From: Deltaproteobacteria bacterium
GTDB lineage: Bacteria; Myxococcota_A; Polyangia; JAAYKL01
DNA length: 48,426 nucleotides
Assembly (NCBI GenBank): GCA_028713995.1
Contig: JAQTNF010000019.1
Location: 1 to 48,426 of the forward strand
Reading direction: 5' to 3'
The first letter of the stretch is position 1. Each line of letters starts with the position of its first letter. A program made the position numbers and the translations under genes. This document shows, in pieces, positions 18,612-27,517 of the stretch. The notes under the pieces are model-generated. The model did no database searches, was not told the origin of the DNA, and worked only from the letters and a program-made list of their open reading frames with translations.

Positions 18612-19082
18612 ATGCAGAAATACCCCATGACCCCGGCGGGGCTCACCAAGCTCCAGAACGAGCTCAAGAAGCTGCGCGAGGTCGACAGGCCCGCCAACAT
18701 CAAGGCCATCGAGGAGGCGCGCGCCCACGGCGATCTCTCCGAGAACGCCGAGTACAAGTACGCCAAGGAGCAGCAGAGCCTCATCGCGGGGCGGCTCGAG
18801 TACCTCGAGGACCACATCTCAAGGGCCGAGGTCATCGACCCGACGAAGCTCAGGGGAGATCGCATCGTGTTCGGCGCCAAGGTCCTGCTCGAGAACCTCG
18901 ACACCGGCGAGCAGGTCACGTACCGCATCGTGGGCGAGGACGAGTCCAACATCAACGAGGGTCTCATCTCGGTCACGTCGCCCATCGCGCGCAGCATGGT
19001 GGGCCGCGAGCCGGGCGACCGCATCCGCGTCGCCACCCCCTCGGGCGTCAAGAACTACGAGATCGAGGAAGTCGAGTTCTGA
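18612..19082 (+). CDS. greA: Transcription elongation factor GreA
   Basis: 156 residues, close to the 158 of E. coli GreA. The N-terminal coiled coil carries the acidic tip GDLSENAEYKYAKEQQ, whose Asp and Glu residues activate RNA cleavage in stalled RNA polymerase; the C-terminal FKBP-like domain ends with PIARSMVGREPGDRI. AGGAG lies 6 bases before the ATG at 18612, which settles the start (the open frame runs much further upstream, antisense-free but inside the permease). A TATACT (18570-18575) could serve as a -10 element, though no clear -35 is present. Confidence 0.95.
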   Translation: MQKYPMTPAGLTKLQNELKKLREVDRPANIKAIEEARAHGDLSENAEYKYAKEQQSLIAGRLEYLEDHISRAEVIDPTKLRGDRIVFGAKVLLENLDTGEQVTYRIVGEDESNINEGLISVTSPIARSMVGREPGDRIRVATPSGVKNYEIEEVEF

Positions 19083-19089
19083 TCGTCGC

Positions 19090-21555
19090 TTGCGGGCCGT
19101 GCCACCCAGCACCCACTCCAATGACCGGCTCGCGAGCGCCGTGGCGCGTCTCAAGCGAGCGATCTCGCTCGCGCTGGCAGGCGGGTCCGACCCGTCGGAC
19201 AGGTCCGACCTGTCCGACGATCTCGCGCTGCTCGCCCGGGCCTATGAGGACCGTCCCGAGGCCCCCAAGGTGGCCGCGTTCACGGCGGCCATGTGTGATC
19301 CCGGGAGCCTGCCCGGCGTAAGCCGCGCGGTGGTGCTCGCCCGCGGCCAGCGCTTCCTGCTCGCGCTCGCCATGGCCATCGAGGACGAGTCCGGCGACGA
19401 GACGATGAAGATACGCCGCCGCAGGGACGAGCATTCGGCGCCGTCCGCCGGCGGCACGCCGTTCGACCCGGGCCTGCTCGCGCTCGACGGCGTGGGGCCC
19501 AAGACCGCCGCGCGCCTCGCGAGCCGGGGCCTCGCCTCGCCCGTGGATCTGCTCTTCTGGCTCCCGCGGCGCTATGACGACCGCCGCACGATCACGCCGC
19601 TCCAAGAGGTTCGCGCCGGCATGCGCGTCGTGATCGAGGGCATTGTGTGCGGCTCGCGGCTCTACGGTCGACCGTGGTCGAGGATCCTGGAGGTCGAGAT
19701 CGAGGACGGCGCCGCGCGCCTCTTCGGCGTGTGGTTCTCGAACAGGCGCCCCAAGGCCGAGCGTTTCGTGTCAGGCGGTCGCGTGAGGCTCTCGGGGCTC
19801 GTGTCGCAGTACAAGGACCGGCTGCAGATCGCTCACCCGGTGGTGGTGGGCGAGGAAGACGACGGCGACCGGCTCGGCCGCGTGGTGCCGGTCTATCCCG
19901 AGGTGCCGGGCGTGGCCGGGCGCGTGGTGGAGAAGGCCGTGCGCTGCGCGGCGCGCGACGCGGACCGCCTCGTGACCGACCCCCTGCCCTCGTCAATCGT
20001 GGCGCGCCACGGTCTCCTGCCGCTCGCGCAGGCGCTGCGGCTCGTGCACCTGCCTCCCGAGGACGTCACCGCCGCGGAGCTCGACGGGTGGATCGCGGGC
20101 AGCTCTCCGGCCCACGAGCGGCTCGTGTTCGACGAGTTCTTCTTCGTGCAGCTGGCCCTGGCCCTGCGCCGGGCGCGCGCCTGCGCGGGCTTGGCCCCGG
20201 CCCTGTCCGCATCCCCCGCCCTGTGCGCGGACGCCGGGCGGCTCCTCGGCGTGACGCCCACGCGCGCCCAGGAACGGGTCGTGGCCGAGATCGCGGCGGA
20301 CCTGGTGCAGCCCCGCCCCATGCAGCGCCTGCTGCAGGGCGACGTGGGCTCGGGCAAGACCCTCGTGGCCCTGGCCGCGATCCTGGCCGCGGTTCGCTCA
20401 GGGTGCCAGGCGGCCCTCATGGCGCCCACCGAGATCCTGGCCGAGCAGCACATGCGGGTGCTCCACCCGGTTCTCGAAAAGGAGCGCGTGCGGGTGGCCC
20501 TGCACATCGGCGAGGCGCGCTCGTCGACCCGCCGCAAGACCCTCCACGGCCTCGAAAGCGGGCTCGTCGATCTCGCCATCGGCACCCACGCGCTCATCGA
20601 GGAGGGCGTTCGCTTCCGTAGGCTCGGCCTGGCCGTGGTCGACGAGCAGCACCGTTTCGGCGTGTCCCAGCGCCTCGGCCTCGTCGGAAAGGGTCCGGAC
20701 GGCGCCTCGCCGCACCTGCTCGTCATGACCGCCACGCCCATCCCGCGCACCCTGGCCCTCACCGTGCACGGCGACCTCGACATCTGCGTGCTCGACGAGC
20801 TGCCGCCCGGACGCAGGCCCGCGAAGACGTCCGTCTGGCCCGTGGGCGAGCGCGAACGGGCCCTGCACGCGGCCGAGGAGGCGGTCGCGCGCGGGGAGCA
20901 GGTCTACCTCGTGTGCCCGGTCATCGAGGAGTCCGGCAAGATCGACGCCCGCGCGGCCGAGCAGGTCTTTGCCGAGGTCGCGCCGCGCTTCGGCGCCTCG
21001 CGCACCGGGCTCCTGCACGGGCGGCTCGCGCCCGAGGCCAAGGAGGAGGTCATGGACGGCTTCGTGGCGGGCCGCATCCAGGTCCTCGTCACGACCACGG
21101 TCATCGAGGTGGGCGTGGACGTGACCAACGCCACGGTCATGATCGTGGACGGCGCCGAGCGCTTCGGGCTGGCCCAGATCCACCAGCTGCGCGGCCGGGT
21201 CGGGCGCGGGAGCGCGGCGTCCTTCTGCCATCTGGTGGCCGACCCGCGCAGCGCAGGCGCCATGGAGCGGCTCGACGTGCTCGCGCGGACGAACGACGGT
21301 TTCGCCGTGGCCGAGGCCGATCTGCGCCTCCGCGGTCCGGGCGAGATCTACGGGCGGCGGCAGGCCGGGCTGCCGGGCTTCAGGTATGGAGATCTCCGGC
21401 GCGACGCGGCCGTGCTCGATCTGGCGCGCGGCGAGGTCTTGCGCGTGCTGGCCGAGGATCCCACGCTCGCGGCTTACGAGCACGCCGGGCTCAAGGAGGA
21501 GCTTGCGCGCCGCATCCTGGCCGGAGACGAGCCGGTGGCCGAGGAGGCCGGATGA
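19090..21555 (+). CDS. recG: ATP-dependent DNA helicase RecG
   Basis: 821 residues; remodels stalled replication forks and Holliday junctions. After a non-conserved N-terminal extension of about 130 residues comes a helix-hairpin-helix-like LDGVGPKTAARLASRGL, the OB-fold wedge domain (about 165-260), then the helicase domains: Walker A GDVGSGKT (about 417), DEQH box (about 518), TATPIPRTLALT, TTTVIEVGVDV and QLRGRVGRG (about 699). The longest frame starts at TTG 19090, 7 bases after greA; a GTG at 19099 is equally possible, and neither has a clear ribosome site. The stop overlaps the next gene as ATGA. The N-terminal extension makes it longer than the E. coli protein (693 residues). Confidence 0.93.
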   Translation: MRAVPPSTHSNDRLASAVARLKRAISLALAGGSDPSDRSDLSDDLALLARAYEDRPEAPKVAAFTAAMCDPGSLPGVSRAVVLARGQRFLLALAMAIEDESGDETMKIRRRRDEHSAPSAGGTPFDPGLLALDGVGPKTAARLASRGLASPVDLLFWLPRRYDDRRTITPLQEVRAGMRVVIEGIVCGSRLYGRPWSRILEVEIEDGAARLFGVWFSNRRPKAERFVSGGRVRLSGLVSQYKDRLQIAHPVVVGEEDDGDRLGRVVPVYPEVPGVAGRVVEKAVRCAARDADRLVTDPLPSSIVARHGLLPLAQALRLVHLPPEDVTAAELDGWIAGSSPAHERLVFDEFFFVQLALALRRARACAGLAPALSASPALCADAGRLLGVTPTRAQERVVAEIAADLVQPRPMQRLLQGDVGSGKTLVALAAILAAVRSGCQAALMAPTEILAEQHMRVLHPVLEKERVRVALHIGEARSSTRRKTLHGLESGLVDLAIGTHALIEEGVRFRRLGLAVVDEQHRFGVSQRLGLVGKGPDGASPHLLVMTATPIPRTLALTVHGDLDICVLDELPPGRRPAKTSVWPVGERERALHAAEEAVARGEQVYLVCPVIEESGKIDARAAEQVFAEVAPRFGASRTGLLHGRLAPEAKEEVMDGFVAGRIQVLVTTTVIEVGVDVTNATVMIVDGAERFGLAQIHQLRGRVGRGSAASFCHLVADPRSAGAMERLDVLARTNDGFAVAEADLRLRGPGEIYGRRQAGLPGFRYGDLRRDAAVLDLARGEVLRVLAEDPTLAAYEHAGLKEELARRILAGDEPVAEEAG

Positions 21556-24500
21556 AACGCTCCCTCATCGCATGGGCGCTCGCGGGCGCGGTCGCGGGCC
21601 TGTTCCTCGGGCTCTTCGACACCGTTCTGCTCGTGGCCGCGCGCGTCATGTTCTTCGACGCGAGTGAGATCCTGCGGACGTCGGCCGAAGCCGTGGCGCT
21701 GACGACCGGCGCCGGGCTCGCGGCCCTGACCCTGATCGGCCTCCTCGCGCACGGTTTCGCGGTCGTGTCGCGCGCCTTGCGCATCGAAGGCAAACCCTGG
21801 CCAAGAACGCTCCTCGCGGGCGCGCTCCTCGCGGTCCCGGCCTTCCTCGCCCTGTGGCGGCTCACCAGCGGACCTCAGGCCAGCCTCATGCCGGGCCGGT
21901 CCCTCGCCGTTGCCCTCGCGGCCGCGATCGCGGGGCTCTTGTCCGGAATCGCGGCCGTACGCCTGCCCGCCCTGGCCGGCCGCTCGCCAGGCGGCCGCAA
22001 CCGGGCCGCCGCAACCGGGCTCGCTTGCGCCGCGGCGCTCCAGATGACCGACCTTTCGGTGCTCGTGCGCCTGTACCCCGTGTTCCACGCCGGGCTTACG
22101 GCGCTGGCCTTCGTCATCGGCGGCGTCGGCGTTTTCCTCGCGATCGAGCCCGTGATCGGTCGCCTGCCGCGTCGTCTCCCGGTTGTGGCCGTCGCCTCGG
22201 CCGTGCTCCTCTGCGCGCTCTCGCTCGTCCTCCTCATGAGGACGCAGAACCCCCGCTTCGTAGTCGGCGAGCGCACGGCCGCCGCGAGCGACGTCCTCGA
22301 CATGGCGCGGCTCCTCGCACCCCGCGCAAAGGACACGGCCGCGGCCTCGGTCGAACCCGACGCAAGCGAGATCGCCGCGCAGGCCGGACCGTTCATCTCG
22401 CGTCCGGGCAGCACCGTGATCATGATCTCGGTCGACGCCATGCGCTACGATCGCCTGGCCGCCCTCGGCGCGTCCCGCCGCGTGGCGCCCAACCTGGACG
22501 CCCTCTCGGAACGCTCCGTGCTCTTCGCGCGCGCCTACACGCCCGTCCCGCACACGTCCTACGCGCTCTCGTCCCTGCTCACGGGCAAGTACACGCGGCC
22601 GCTCTTCGACGTGCCGGGCGCGTCCCAGGTGCACGAGACCTGGCCCGAGATCCTGCAGCGCTTCCGCTACAAGACCGCCGCGTTCTTCACGCGCGCCGTG
22701 TTCTTCATCGACCGCGCCAGGTTCGAGCCGTACAGGCGCACGAGCTACGGCTTCAGCTGGCGCAAGGTCGACTACCTGCTTTCGGCCGAGGACCGCGTGG
22801 ATCAGCTCATGGCGTTCCTCGAGACAGTGCGTGGCCGGAAGAGCCCGGCCTTCGCCTGGGTGCACTTCTTCGAGCCCCACGAGCCGTACGACGAGACGTG
22901 TCTCGACTTCGGCCCCGCCGACGTGGATCGCTACGACTGTGAGATATCGCGGGTCGACAAGGCGCTCGGACGCCTGCTCCCGTACCTCGACGAGGCGTTC
23001 CCCGAGGCGATCGTGATCGGGCTCGCGGACCACGGCGAGGAGTTCGGCGACCACGGCGGCCGCTACCACGGGACCACCCTGTACGACGAACAGGTGCGCG
23101 TGCCGCTCATGATCCGCGTGCCCGGCATCGAGCCGCGCGTGGTGCACGAGCCCGTCAGCCTCGTGGATCTGCAGGGCACGGTGCTGCGCATCCTGGACGT
23201 CCCGGTCCCGACGCGCGTCCGATCGCGCGATCTCGCCGGGCTCATGGTCGGCAAGGCCGGACCCTCGGACGCCTGCTCCGAGGTGCATGATCTCGCCATG
23301 GTCGTGAGCGAGGGCCACAAGCTCGTCTGCGACCGCGTGGACGACGTGTGCCGCCTCTACGATCTCGCGGCCGATCCCCATGAGACGCGCTCCGTGGCCG
23401 GCGAGAAGCCGGAAATCGCGGCGCGGCTCAAGGCCAGGCTCCTCGCGTGGGGCAGGAGCCACGCGAGGTACGAGCTGCGTCCGGTGGAGGCGCAGGGTGC
23501 AACCGGGTGGCCCGCGGCGGTGCAGGTCGCTCTCGGCGGAGATCCTTCGGCCGTGCCCGGGCTCATCGACGTGCTCTCGCGCGACGGTCGGCCCGCGGTG
23601 CGGCGCAAGGCGGCCGAGCTGCTCGCGAGGCTGTGGGGCTCGCGCGACGCGGCGTCCGTCGCCTCGATCGATGCCCGGGGTGATCCCGAGGTTGCGGGGT
23701 GGCTGGCGGTGATCCGCACCGGCGCCGGCGTGGCGGTCGACCTCAAAGGACTGCAGGCCGCTGCGCCCATGCTCTCGTCGGTCTGGCGAGCGCTTGCTGC
23801 GAGCCGCGTGCGCGCGGGTGATCGGGACGCCGTTCCGGATCTGATCGCGGTCATCGGCGATAAGGATCTTCCGGCGGACGAGCGGTCGCGCGCCGTGGTC
23901 CTGCTCGGCGAATCGGGTGACGCGGACGCCGTGGACGGCCTCGTCAAGGCCCTCGACGAGTACCAGCTCATGCCGGACGCGGCCGCGGCCCTCGGGCGCT
24001 TGCGCGACGGGCGCGCGGTGAAGCCCCTGCTCGCCGCGCTCGAGCCCGAGACGTTCGCCGAGCGCAGGGGCGCCATCGTGCGGGCGCTCGGCCGCATCGG
24101 CGGGAGTGAGGTCGTCCCCGCGATCTCGAGCGAGCTGCAAAGGGACGATCCCACGCCCGGTGCGCTCGCGGCGCTCGACGACCTCGGCGCGCTGCCTCGC
24201 CGCGGCGCGAGGCTCCCGTCACGGATCCCAATCGTGGCCTTTGGCGCACCCGCGGGCCCGCTCACGCCTCGTCTCGCCTCGGTGGCTCGCGCGATCCTGC
24301 GCGTCGCGGCCAAGGCCGACGGCGGCTCGGTCGTGGTCGCGTGCAACGGAGCGGCCGCCGGGCGCCTGCCGCTCGTGGCGGGCGAGCAGGAGTCCGCGGT
24401 CGAGCTCTCGGGCTGCGCGAGCCGGAATGGCCGGCCGCTCGTGGTCACCCTCTCGATCACCCCGGCCGATGTCGAGGCCGAAATCAGGGCTATGGCCCTG

Positions 24501-24560
24501 ATCAAGGATCTCGCCGGAGAACCGGCACGGAATCGCGGACCAGGAGCCGCGCGGCGATGA
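21552..24560 (+). CDS. Membrane sulfatase/phosphotransferase-fold protein fused to HEAT-like repeats
   Basis: 1002 residues. Residues 1-235 hold about six membrane helices; 290-640 a sulfatase-type alkaline-phosphatase-fold domain; 655-900 several HEAT-like units (for example VPGLIDVLSRDGRPAVRRKAAELLARL and VPDLIAVIGDKDLPADERSRAVVLLGES); and a short beta-rich C-terminus. Metal-site residues are present (ISVDAMRYD about 293; LADHGEEFGDHG about 493). The nucleophile position is Thr335 (HTSYALSSLLTG), not Cys, so formylglycine-type sulfatase activity is unlikely; Thr is the nucleophile in LtaS- and EptA-type phosphotransferases. Coupled to recG by ATGA. Its last 59 bases overlap the convergent TerB-like gene. 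Confidence 0.8.
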   Translation: MKRSLIAWALAGAVAGLFLGLFDTVLLVAARVMFFDASEILRTSAEAVALTTGAGLAALTLIGLLAHGFAVVSRALRIEGKPWPRTLLAGALLAVPAFLALWRLTSGPQASLMPGRSLAVALAAAIAGLLSGIAAVRLPALAGRSPGGRNRAAATGLACAAALQMTDLSVLVRLYPVFHAGLTALAFVIGGVGVFLAIEPVIGRLPRRLPVVAVASAVLLCALSLVLLMRTQNPRFVVGERTAAASDVLDMARLLAPRAKDTAAASVEPDASEIAAQAGPFISRPGSTVIMISVDAMRYDRLAALGASRRVAPNLDALSERSVLFARAYTPVPHTSYALSSLLTGKYTRPLFDVPGASQVHETWPEILQRFRYKTAAFFTRAVFFIDRARFEPYRRTSYGFSWRKVDYLLSAEDRVDQLMAFLETVRGRKSPAFAWVHFFEPHEPYDETCLDFGPADVDRYDCEISRVDKALGRLLPYLDEAFPEAIVIGLADHGEEFGDHGGRYHGTTLYDEQVRVPLMIRVPGIEPRVVHEPVSLVDLQGTVLRILDVPVPTRVRSRDLAGLMVGKAGPSDACSEVHDLAMVVSEGHKLVCDRVDDVCRLYDLAADPHETRSVAGEKPEIAARLKARLLAWGRSHARYELRPVEAQGATGWPAAVQVALGGDPSAVPGLIDVLSRDGRPAVRRKAAELLARLWGSRDAASVASIDARGDPEVAGWLAVIRTGAGVAVDLKGLQAAAPMLSSVWRALAASRVRAGDRDAVPDLIAVIGDKDLPADERSRAVVLLGESGDADAVDGLVKALDEYQLMPDAAAALGRLRDGRAVKPLLAALEPETFAERRGAIVRALGRIGGSEVVPAISSELQRDDPTPGALAALDDLGALPRRGARLPSRIPIVAFGAPAGPLTPRLASVARAILRVAAKADGGSVVVACNGAAAGRLPLVAGEQESAVELSGCASRNGRPLVVTLSITPADVEAEIRAMALIKDLAGEPARNRGPGAARR

Positions 24561-25023
24561 AATCGTCGTGGCCGAGCAGGAGGGCCTTGGAGACCACGCG
24601 GATCGCCGCCTCTTCGCGCTCCGCCACGATGCCGTCCGCGGCGGCCACGCGGAACAGGGCGCGAAGGAGCTCTCGCTTCTCGTCCGGCGTCGCCACCTCG
24701 TTGATCATCCGCGCGTAGAAGTGATCCTCGATGGACAGGAGCTGCACGCGCTCGGTCTCGATGAGCCCGACCACGCGCCGGGCGCTCTCAGGGCCGAGGC
24801 CGTGCACCTGCTCGAGCACCTCGCCGATTCCGGCGAGCTCCTCGGGGGCCAGCTCCAGGTCGGCGTAAGCCACCCGGCCGAGCAGGCCCGCCCAGCCGGT
24901 GATGCGCTTCACCTCGTCGACCGGCCGGCCGTCGAGCATCTTCTCGATCGCCGCGAACAGGCTGCCCAGATCCTTGTTGCCGCGTTGCGGGCTCTTTCCC
25001 CCGAAGATTGTCGTCCAGTCCAT
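24502..25023 (-). CDS. TerB-like (tellurite-resistance-type) cytoplasmic protein
   Basis: 173 residues, all-helical. Residues about 50-155 show the TerB/DjlA-N pattern: AYADLELAPEELAGIGEVLEQV, then the second acidic unit LLRALFRVAAADGIVAEREEAAIRVVSKAL. The repeated AxADG(x)3(x)E loop is a metal-binding-like feature of the family. The name is historical; most TerB-like proteins have no proven function, and many lie near envelope or stress genes. It ends inside the 3' end of the sulfatase-fold gene by 59 bases, convergently. Confidence 0.72.
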   Translation of the reverse strand: MDWTTIFGGKSPQRGNKDLGSLFAAIEKMLDGRPVDEVKRITGWAGLLGRVAYADLELAPEELAGIGEVLEQVHGLGPESARRVVGLIETERVQLLSIEDHFYARMINEVATPDEKRELLRALFRVAAADGIVAEREEAAIRVVSKALLLGHDDFIAARLLVRDSVPVLRRDP

Positions 25024-25143
25024 GCGACGAGCCTACCGGGCGGGTGGCGTTTTGCAAGCAGAGGCGCACGGGAGGCTCCTGGAATCGCGATCCGTTGCGC
25101 CTCCGCGAGCGGACATCACGCGCCTCTCACCTGCAGGCCAGGC

Positions 25144-25442
25144 TCAGCAGCGATAGCGGCCGCACCAGCCACGGCGCTCCGCCTCGGTGTCGCCCTCTTC
25201 GAGGTAGGGCGCGCGAAAGAAACGCTCGTGCTGGTGAACGCGGATTTCGAGCTCGCGCACGAGCGGCTCGTCGTCCTCGATATCCTTCAGATAGGCCTCG
25301 AGGCCGATCTCGTTGATCGAGGGGTGCGTGCGGGTGCGGTGCCCGCTTTCCTGGCGAGCGCGGGAACGGTCCAGATCGTGAGCGCGGCGCAGCCGGCCGC
25401 CGCCAACACGCACCATGCCTCGAGCCTTGGCCGCCGATTCAT
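25144..25442 (-). pseudogene. Small secreted protein gene with an apparent frameshift
   Basis: The ATG at 25442 opens a frame with a basic start and a membrane/signal segment (MNRRPRLEAWCVLAAAGCAA, then LTIWTVPALARKAG). About 110 bases in, near 25325-25335, that frame turns into Arg/Ser-rich low-quality sequence and stops, while the -1/+2 frame continues as a well-formed acidic helix-rich peptide (SINEIGLEAYLKDIEDDEPL, then VRELEIRVHQHERFF) ending in GWCGRYRC at 25144. Joined, they would make one protein of about 98 residues. The lesion is either a real 1-base indel or a sequencing/assembly error. Function unknown. Confidence 0.55.
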
Positions 25443-25590
25443 GGAGGCACCCGCTCCTCTTCGACCTTGATCGGTTCTCCTGGGGCGAGCCCCGCGCGCG
25501 CCCTCGGGTTCGAACACCTCAGGTCGCCGTTTTATTCAGTTCGATTCGGCCCGCTCGTCCGGCGGTCCTCATCCGGACTCACATACGGGC

Positions 25591-27492
25591 TCACGGCTCA
25601 TACTCGTACGCGCCCATGTCGGCCAGCACCCCATCCGCGCCCTTGCCCGCAACGTCGACGCGGCTGTGACCCAGGATGTCGGTGACAGGCGCGACCGCGT
25701 CGTCGGCCGCGTCGATGCAGGGCGAGCCCGCGGAGAGACGCAGGTCGAGAACGGAGTAGAAGCCACCGGACGGGACGTGCCCGGACATGTCGCCCCAGAC
25801 GTAGATCGTGTCCTCGGTGTTGTCCGCGATGTAGAAGCTGAGCTCGTCCTCGGCACCGCCATCGACCTCCGCCGCGACGCCGACCGTGACGAACATGCCC
25901 TTGAGCGCGCCCACGACCCACGACTTGGAATCGTCCCCGAGCGCGGTCTGGTACACGGTTTCGTCGTACGTCACCTCGGACCAGGTTCCCGCGATGGCCG
26001 GGTCGTCGAACAGCGGGTCCGCGTCGAGGTTGCCGTTCGTGGTGTAGCCGCCGTTCTCCACATCGCTCTTCGAAACGTTGATCACGGTATCGGCCTTGTC
26101 GATTTCCACAGGGCCGTCCCCCCACAGGATCGAGCCCTGCACGTCGACGGTGCCGAAGTCGTCGCTGTAGACCGCGCCGCCCTGCGCGTAGGCCTCGTTG
26201 CCGTGGAACGTGGAGCTCGCGATCCCGACCGTCCTCATCGTGTTCCAAATCGCCCCGCCCGATCCGCGAGCCACGTTCCCGACGAACACGTTGCTCGTCA
26301 GCGTGACGCTCGGCACGTGCGCCGAGTAGCCCAGCCTGTAGGCCGCGCCGTCGCCTTGCGTCCAGTTGCCGGAGAAGATGCTGCGGCTGACCGTGGCGCC
26401 CCCGTCGTAGTTCTCGATGCCGCCGCTGTACTGGCCGGTGCAGAAGTTGCCCGAAAAGACGCAGTCCTCGATGACCGGCGTGCTCGGCTCCACGCTCAGC
26501 ATGGCGCCGGCATACGGCGACGAGTTGCCCGCGAACACGCAGCCCTTGTAACGGCACGAGTCCGATTCCGTGAAGGAGTTCGTCGCGCCGACCCCGTAGT
26601 TGGAGATGAAGAGGCTGTTCTCGACCGTCACCTTCCCGCCGTTGATGGCGAGCCCTCCGCCGTGGTTCCTCGTGAACACGCAGCCCCGTATCGTCCCCGT
26701 CACCGTGTCGTTGACCATGCCGCCATTGTCGTTGTCCTCGAACACGCAGCTCTCGATGGTCAGCACCCCCGCCACCGAGCCGTTCATCGCGTTGTACATC
26801 CCGCCGCCCCGCCCCTTCGAGGCGGCATTCACCACGAAGCGGCAGTTTCGGACCGTGGGCGCGACGTCCACATTGTACATGCCGCCGCCATTGGTGTCCG
26901 GCGAATTCCCCCGCGCGTCGCCCCCCGTGATCGTGAACCCGTCGAGGATGGCGTCGTCGCTGCCGGTCACCACGTGGAAGACCTGATTGCTCCCGCCCAC
27001 ATCGTGGCCGTCGAGGATGGTTTCGTTCTGCCTCCAGTCGCGCTCGTCCCGGCTGGTCTCATCGCCCGCGAAGCCGCCGTAGACGTAGACCTCGGGCGCG
27101 AGCTTGACCGTGTTCTTCCAGTTGTCCGCGAAGATGCTGTACAGACCCTTCGCCACCCACACCTCGCAACCGCCGGTCTGGCCCGCCGCGGAGTTGATCC
27201 CCTGCTGCACGGTCGGAAACGCGGTCCCCCAGGAGAGCCCGTCCGGGCTCACGGCCGTCGCGGCCACGTTCACGTAGCGGTGGCACGCCGGGTTCGGATC
27301 GGTATCCCAGTCGGAGTCCCCGTCCCCGTCCGTGTCGCCATCGCCATCGGCGTCGGACCCGGCGTCAATGCCGGGCCCGGTGTCGGTCGCCGTGTCGCCG
27401 CTGTCCGGAGCGACCTCGTCCACGTTCTTGCAGCCGGTCGCACAAGCGATCGCGACCGCGAGCGTCAGGAGCAGCCTCGTATGGTCTTTCAT
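25591..27492 (-). CDS. Beta-helix surface lipoprotein A (choice-of-anchor Q type), last gene of the surface operon
   Basis: 633 residues. Signal peptide MKDHTRLLLTLAVAIACATG with lipobox ATGC (Cys21), an Asp-rich linker (about 40-65), then a right-handed parallel beta-helix built from repeats of the type GGGMYN ... VRNCRF ... GN, close in style to the GGAI/FxxN units of chlamydial Pmp proteins. The C-terminus LRLSAGSPCIDAADD ... DMGAYEYEP is the choice-of-anchor Q signature (seen at the ends of many bacterial beta-helix surface proteins). The ATG at 27492 has AAGGAGGAG at 4 bases. The upstream 142 bases (27361-27502) are nearly identical to those of the paralogue at 28207-30369. Probably outer-surface exposed; ligand unknown. 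Confidence 0.85.
   Translation of the reverse strand: MKDHTRLLLTLAVAIACATGCKNVDEVAPDSGDTATDTGPGIDAGSDADGDGDTDGDGDSDWDTDPNPACHRYVNVAATAVSPDGLSWGTAFPTVQQGINSAAGQTGGCEVWVAKGLYSIFADNWKNTVKLAPEVYVYGGFAGDETSRDERDWRQNETILDGHDVGGSNQVFHVVTGSDDAILDGFTITGGDARGNSPDTNGGGMYNVDVAPTVRNCRFVVNAASKGRGGGMYNAMNGSVAGVLTIESCVFEDNDNGGMVNDTVTGTIRGCVFTRNHGGGLAINGGKVTVENSLFISNYGVGATNSFTESDSCRYKGCVFAGNSSPYAGAMLSVEPSTPVIEDCVFSGNFCTGQYSGGIENYDGGATVSRSIFSGNWTQGDGAAYRLGYSAHVPSVTLTSNVFVGNVARGSGGAIWNTMRTVGIASSTFHGNEAYAQGGAVYSDDFGTVDVQGSILWGDGPVEIDKADTVINVSKSDVENGGYTTNGNLDADPLFDDPAIAGTWSEVTYDETVYQTALGDDSKSWVVGALKGMFVTVGVAAEVDGGAEDELSFYIADNTEDTIYVWGDMSGHVPSGGFYSVLDLRLSAGSPCIDAADDAVAPVTDILGHSRVDVAGKGADGVLADMGAYEYEP
27300..27360 (-). 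repeat. Asp-Gly/Asp-Ser linker-coding repeat (beta-helix A)
   Basis: Codes for a short DADGDGDTDGDGDSDWDTD linker between lipobox and beta-helix, the shortest linker of the two beta-helix lipoproteins. Confidence 0.75.
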
Positions 27493-27502
27493 CTTCTCCT
27501 CC
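27361..27502 (-). repeat. 142-base signal-peptide module, copy 1
   Basis: Covers ribosome site, start codon, signal peptide, lipobox and roughly the first 44 codons. It matches 30238-30379 with only two mismatches that I can see, whereas the rest of the two genes is much more divergent. Confidence 0.85.
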
Positions 27503-27517
27503 TTGCGATCACGAAGC

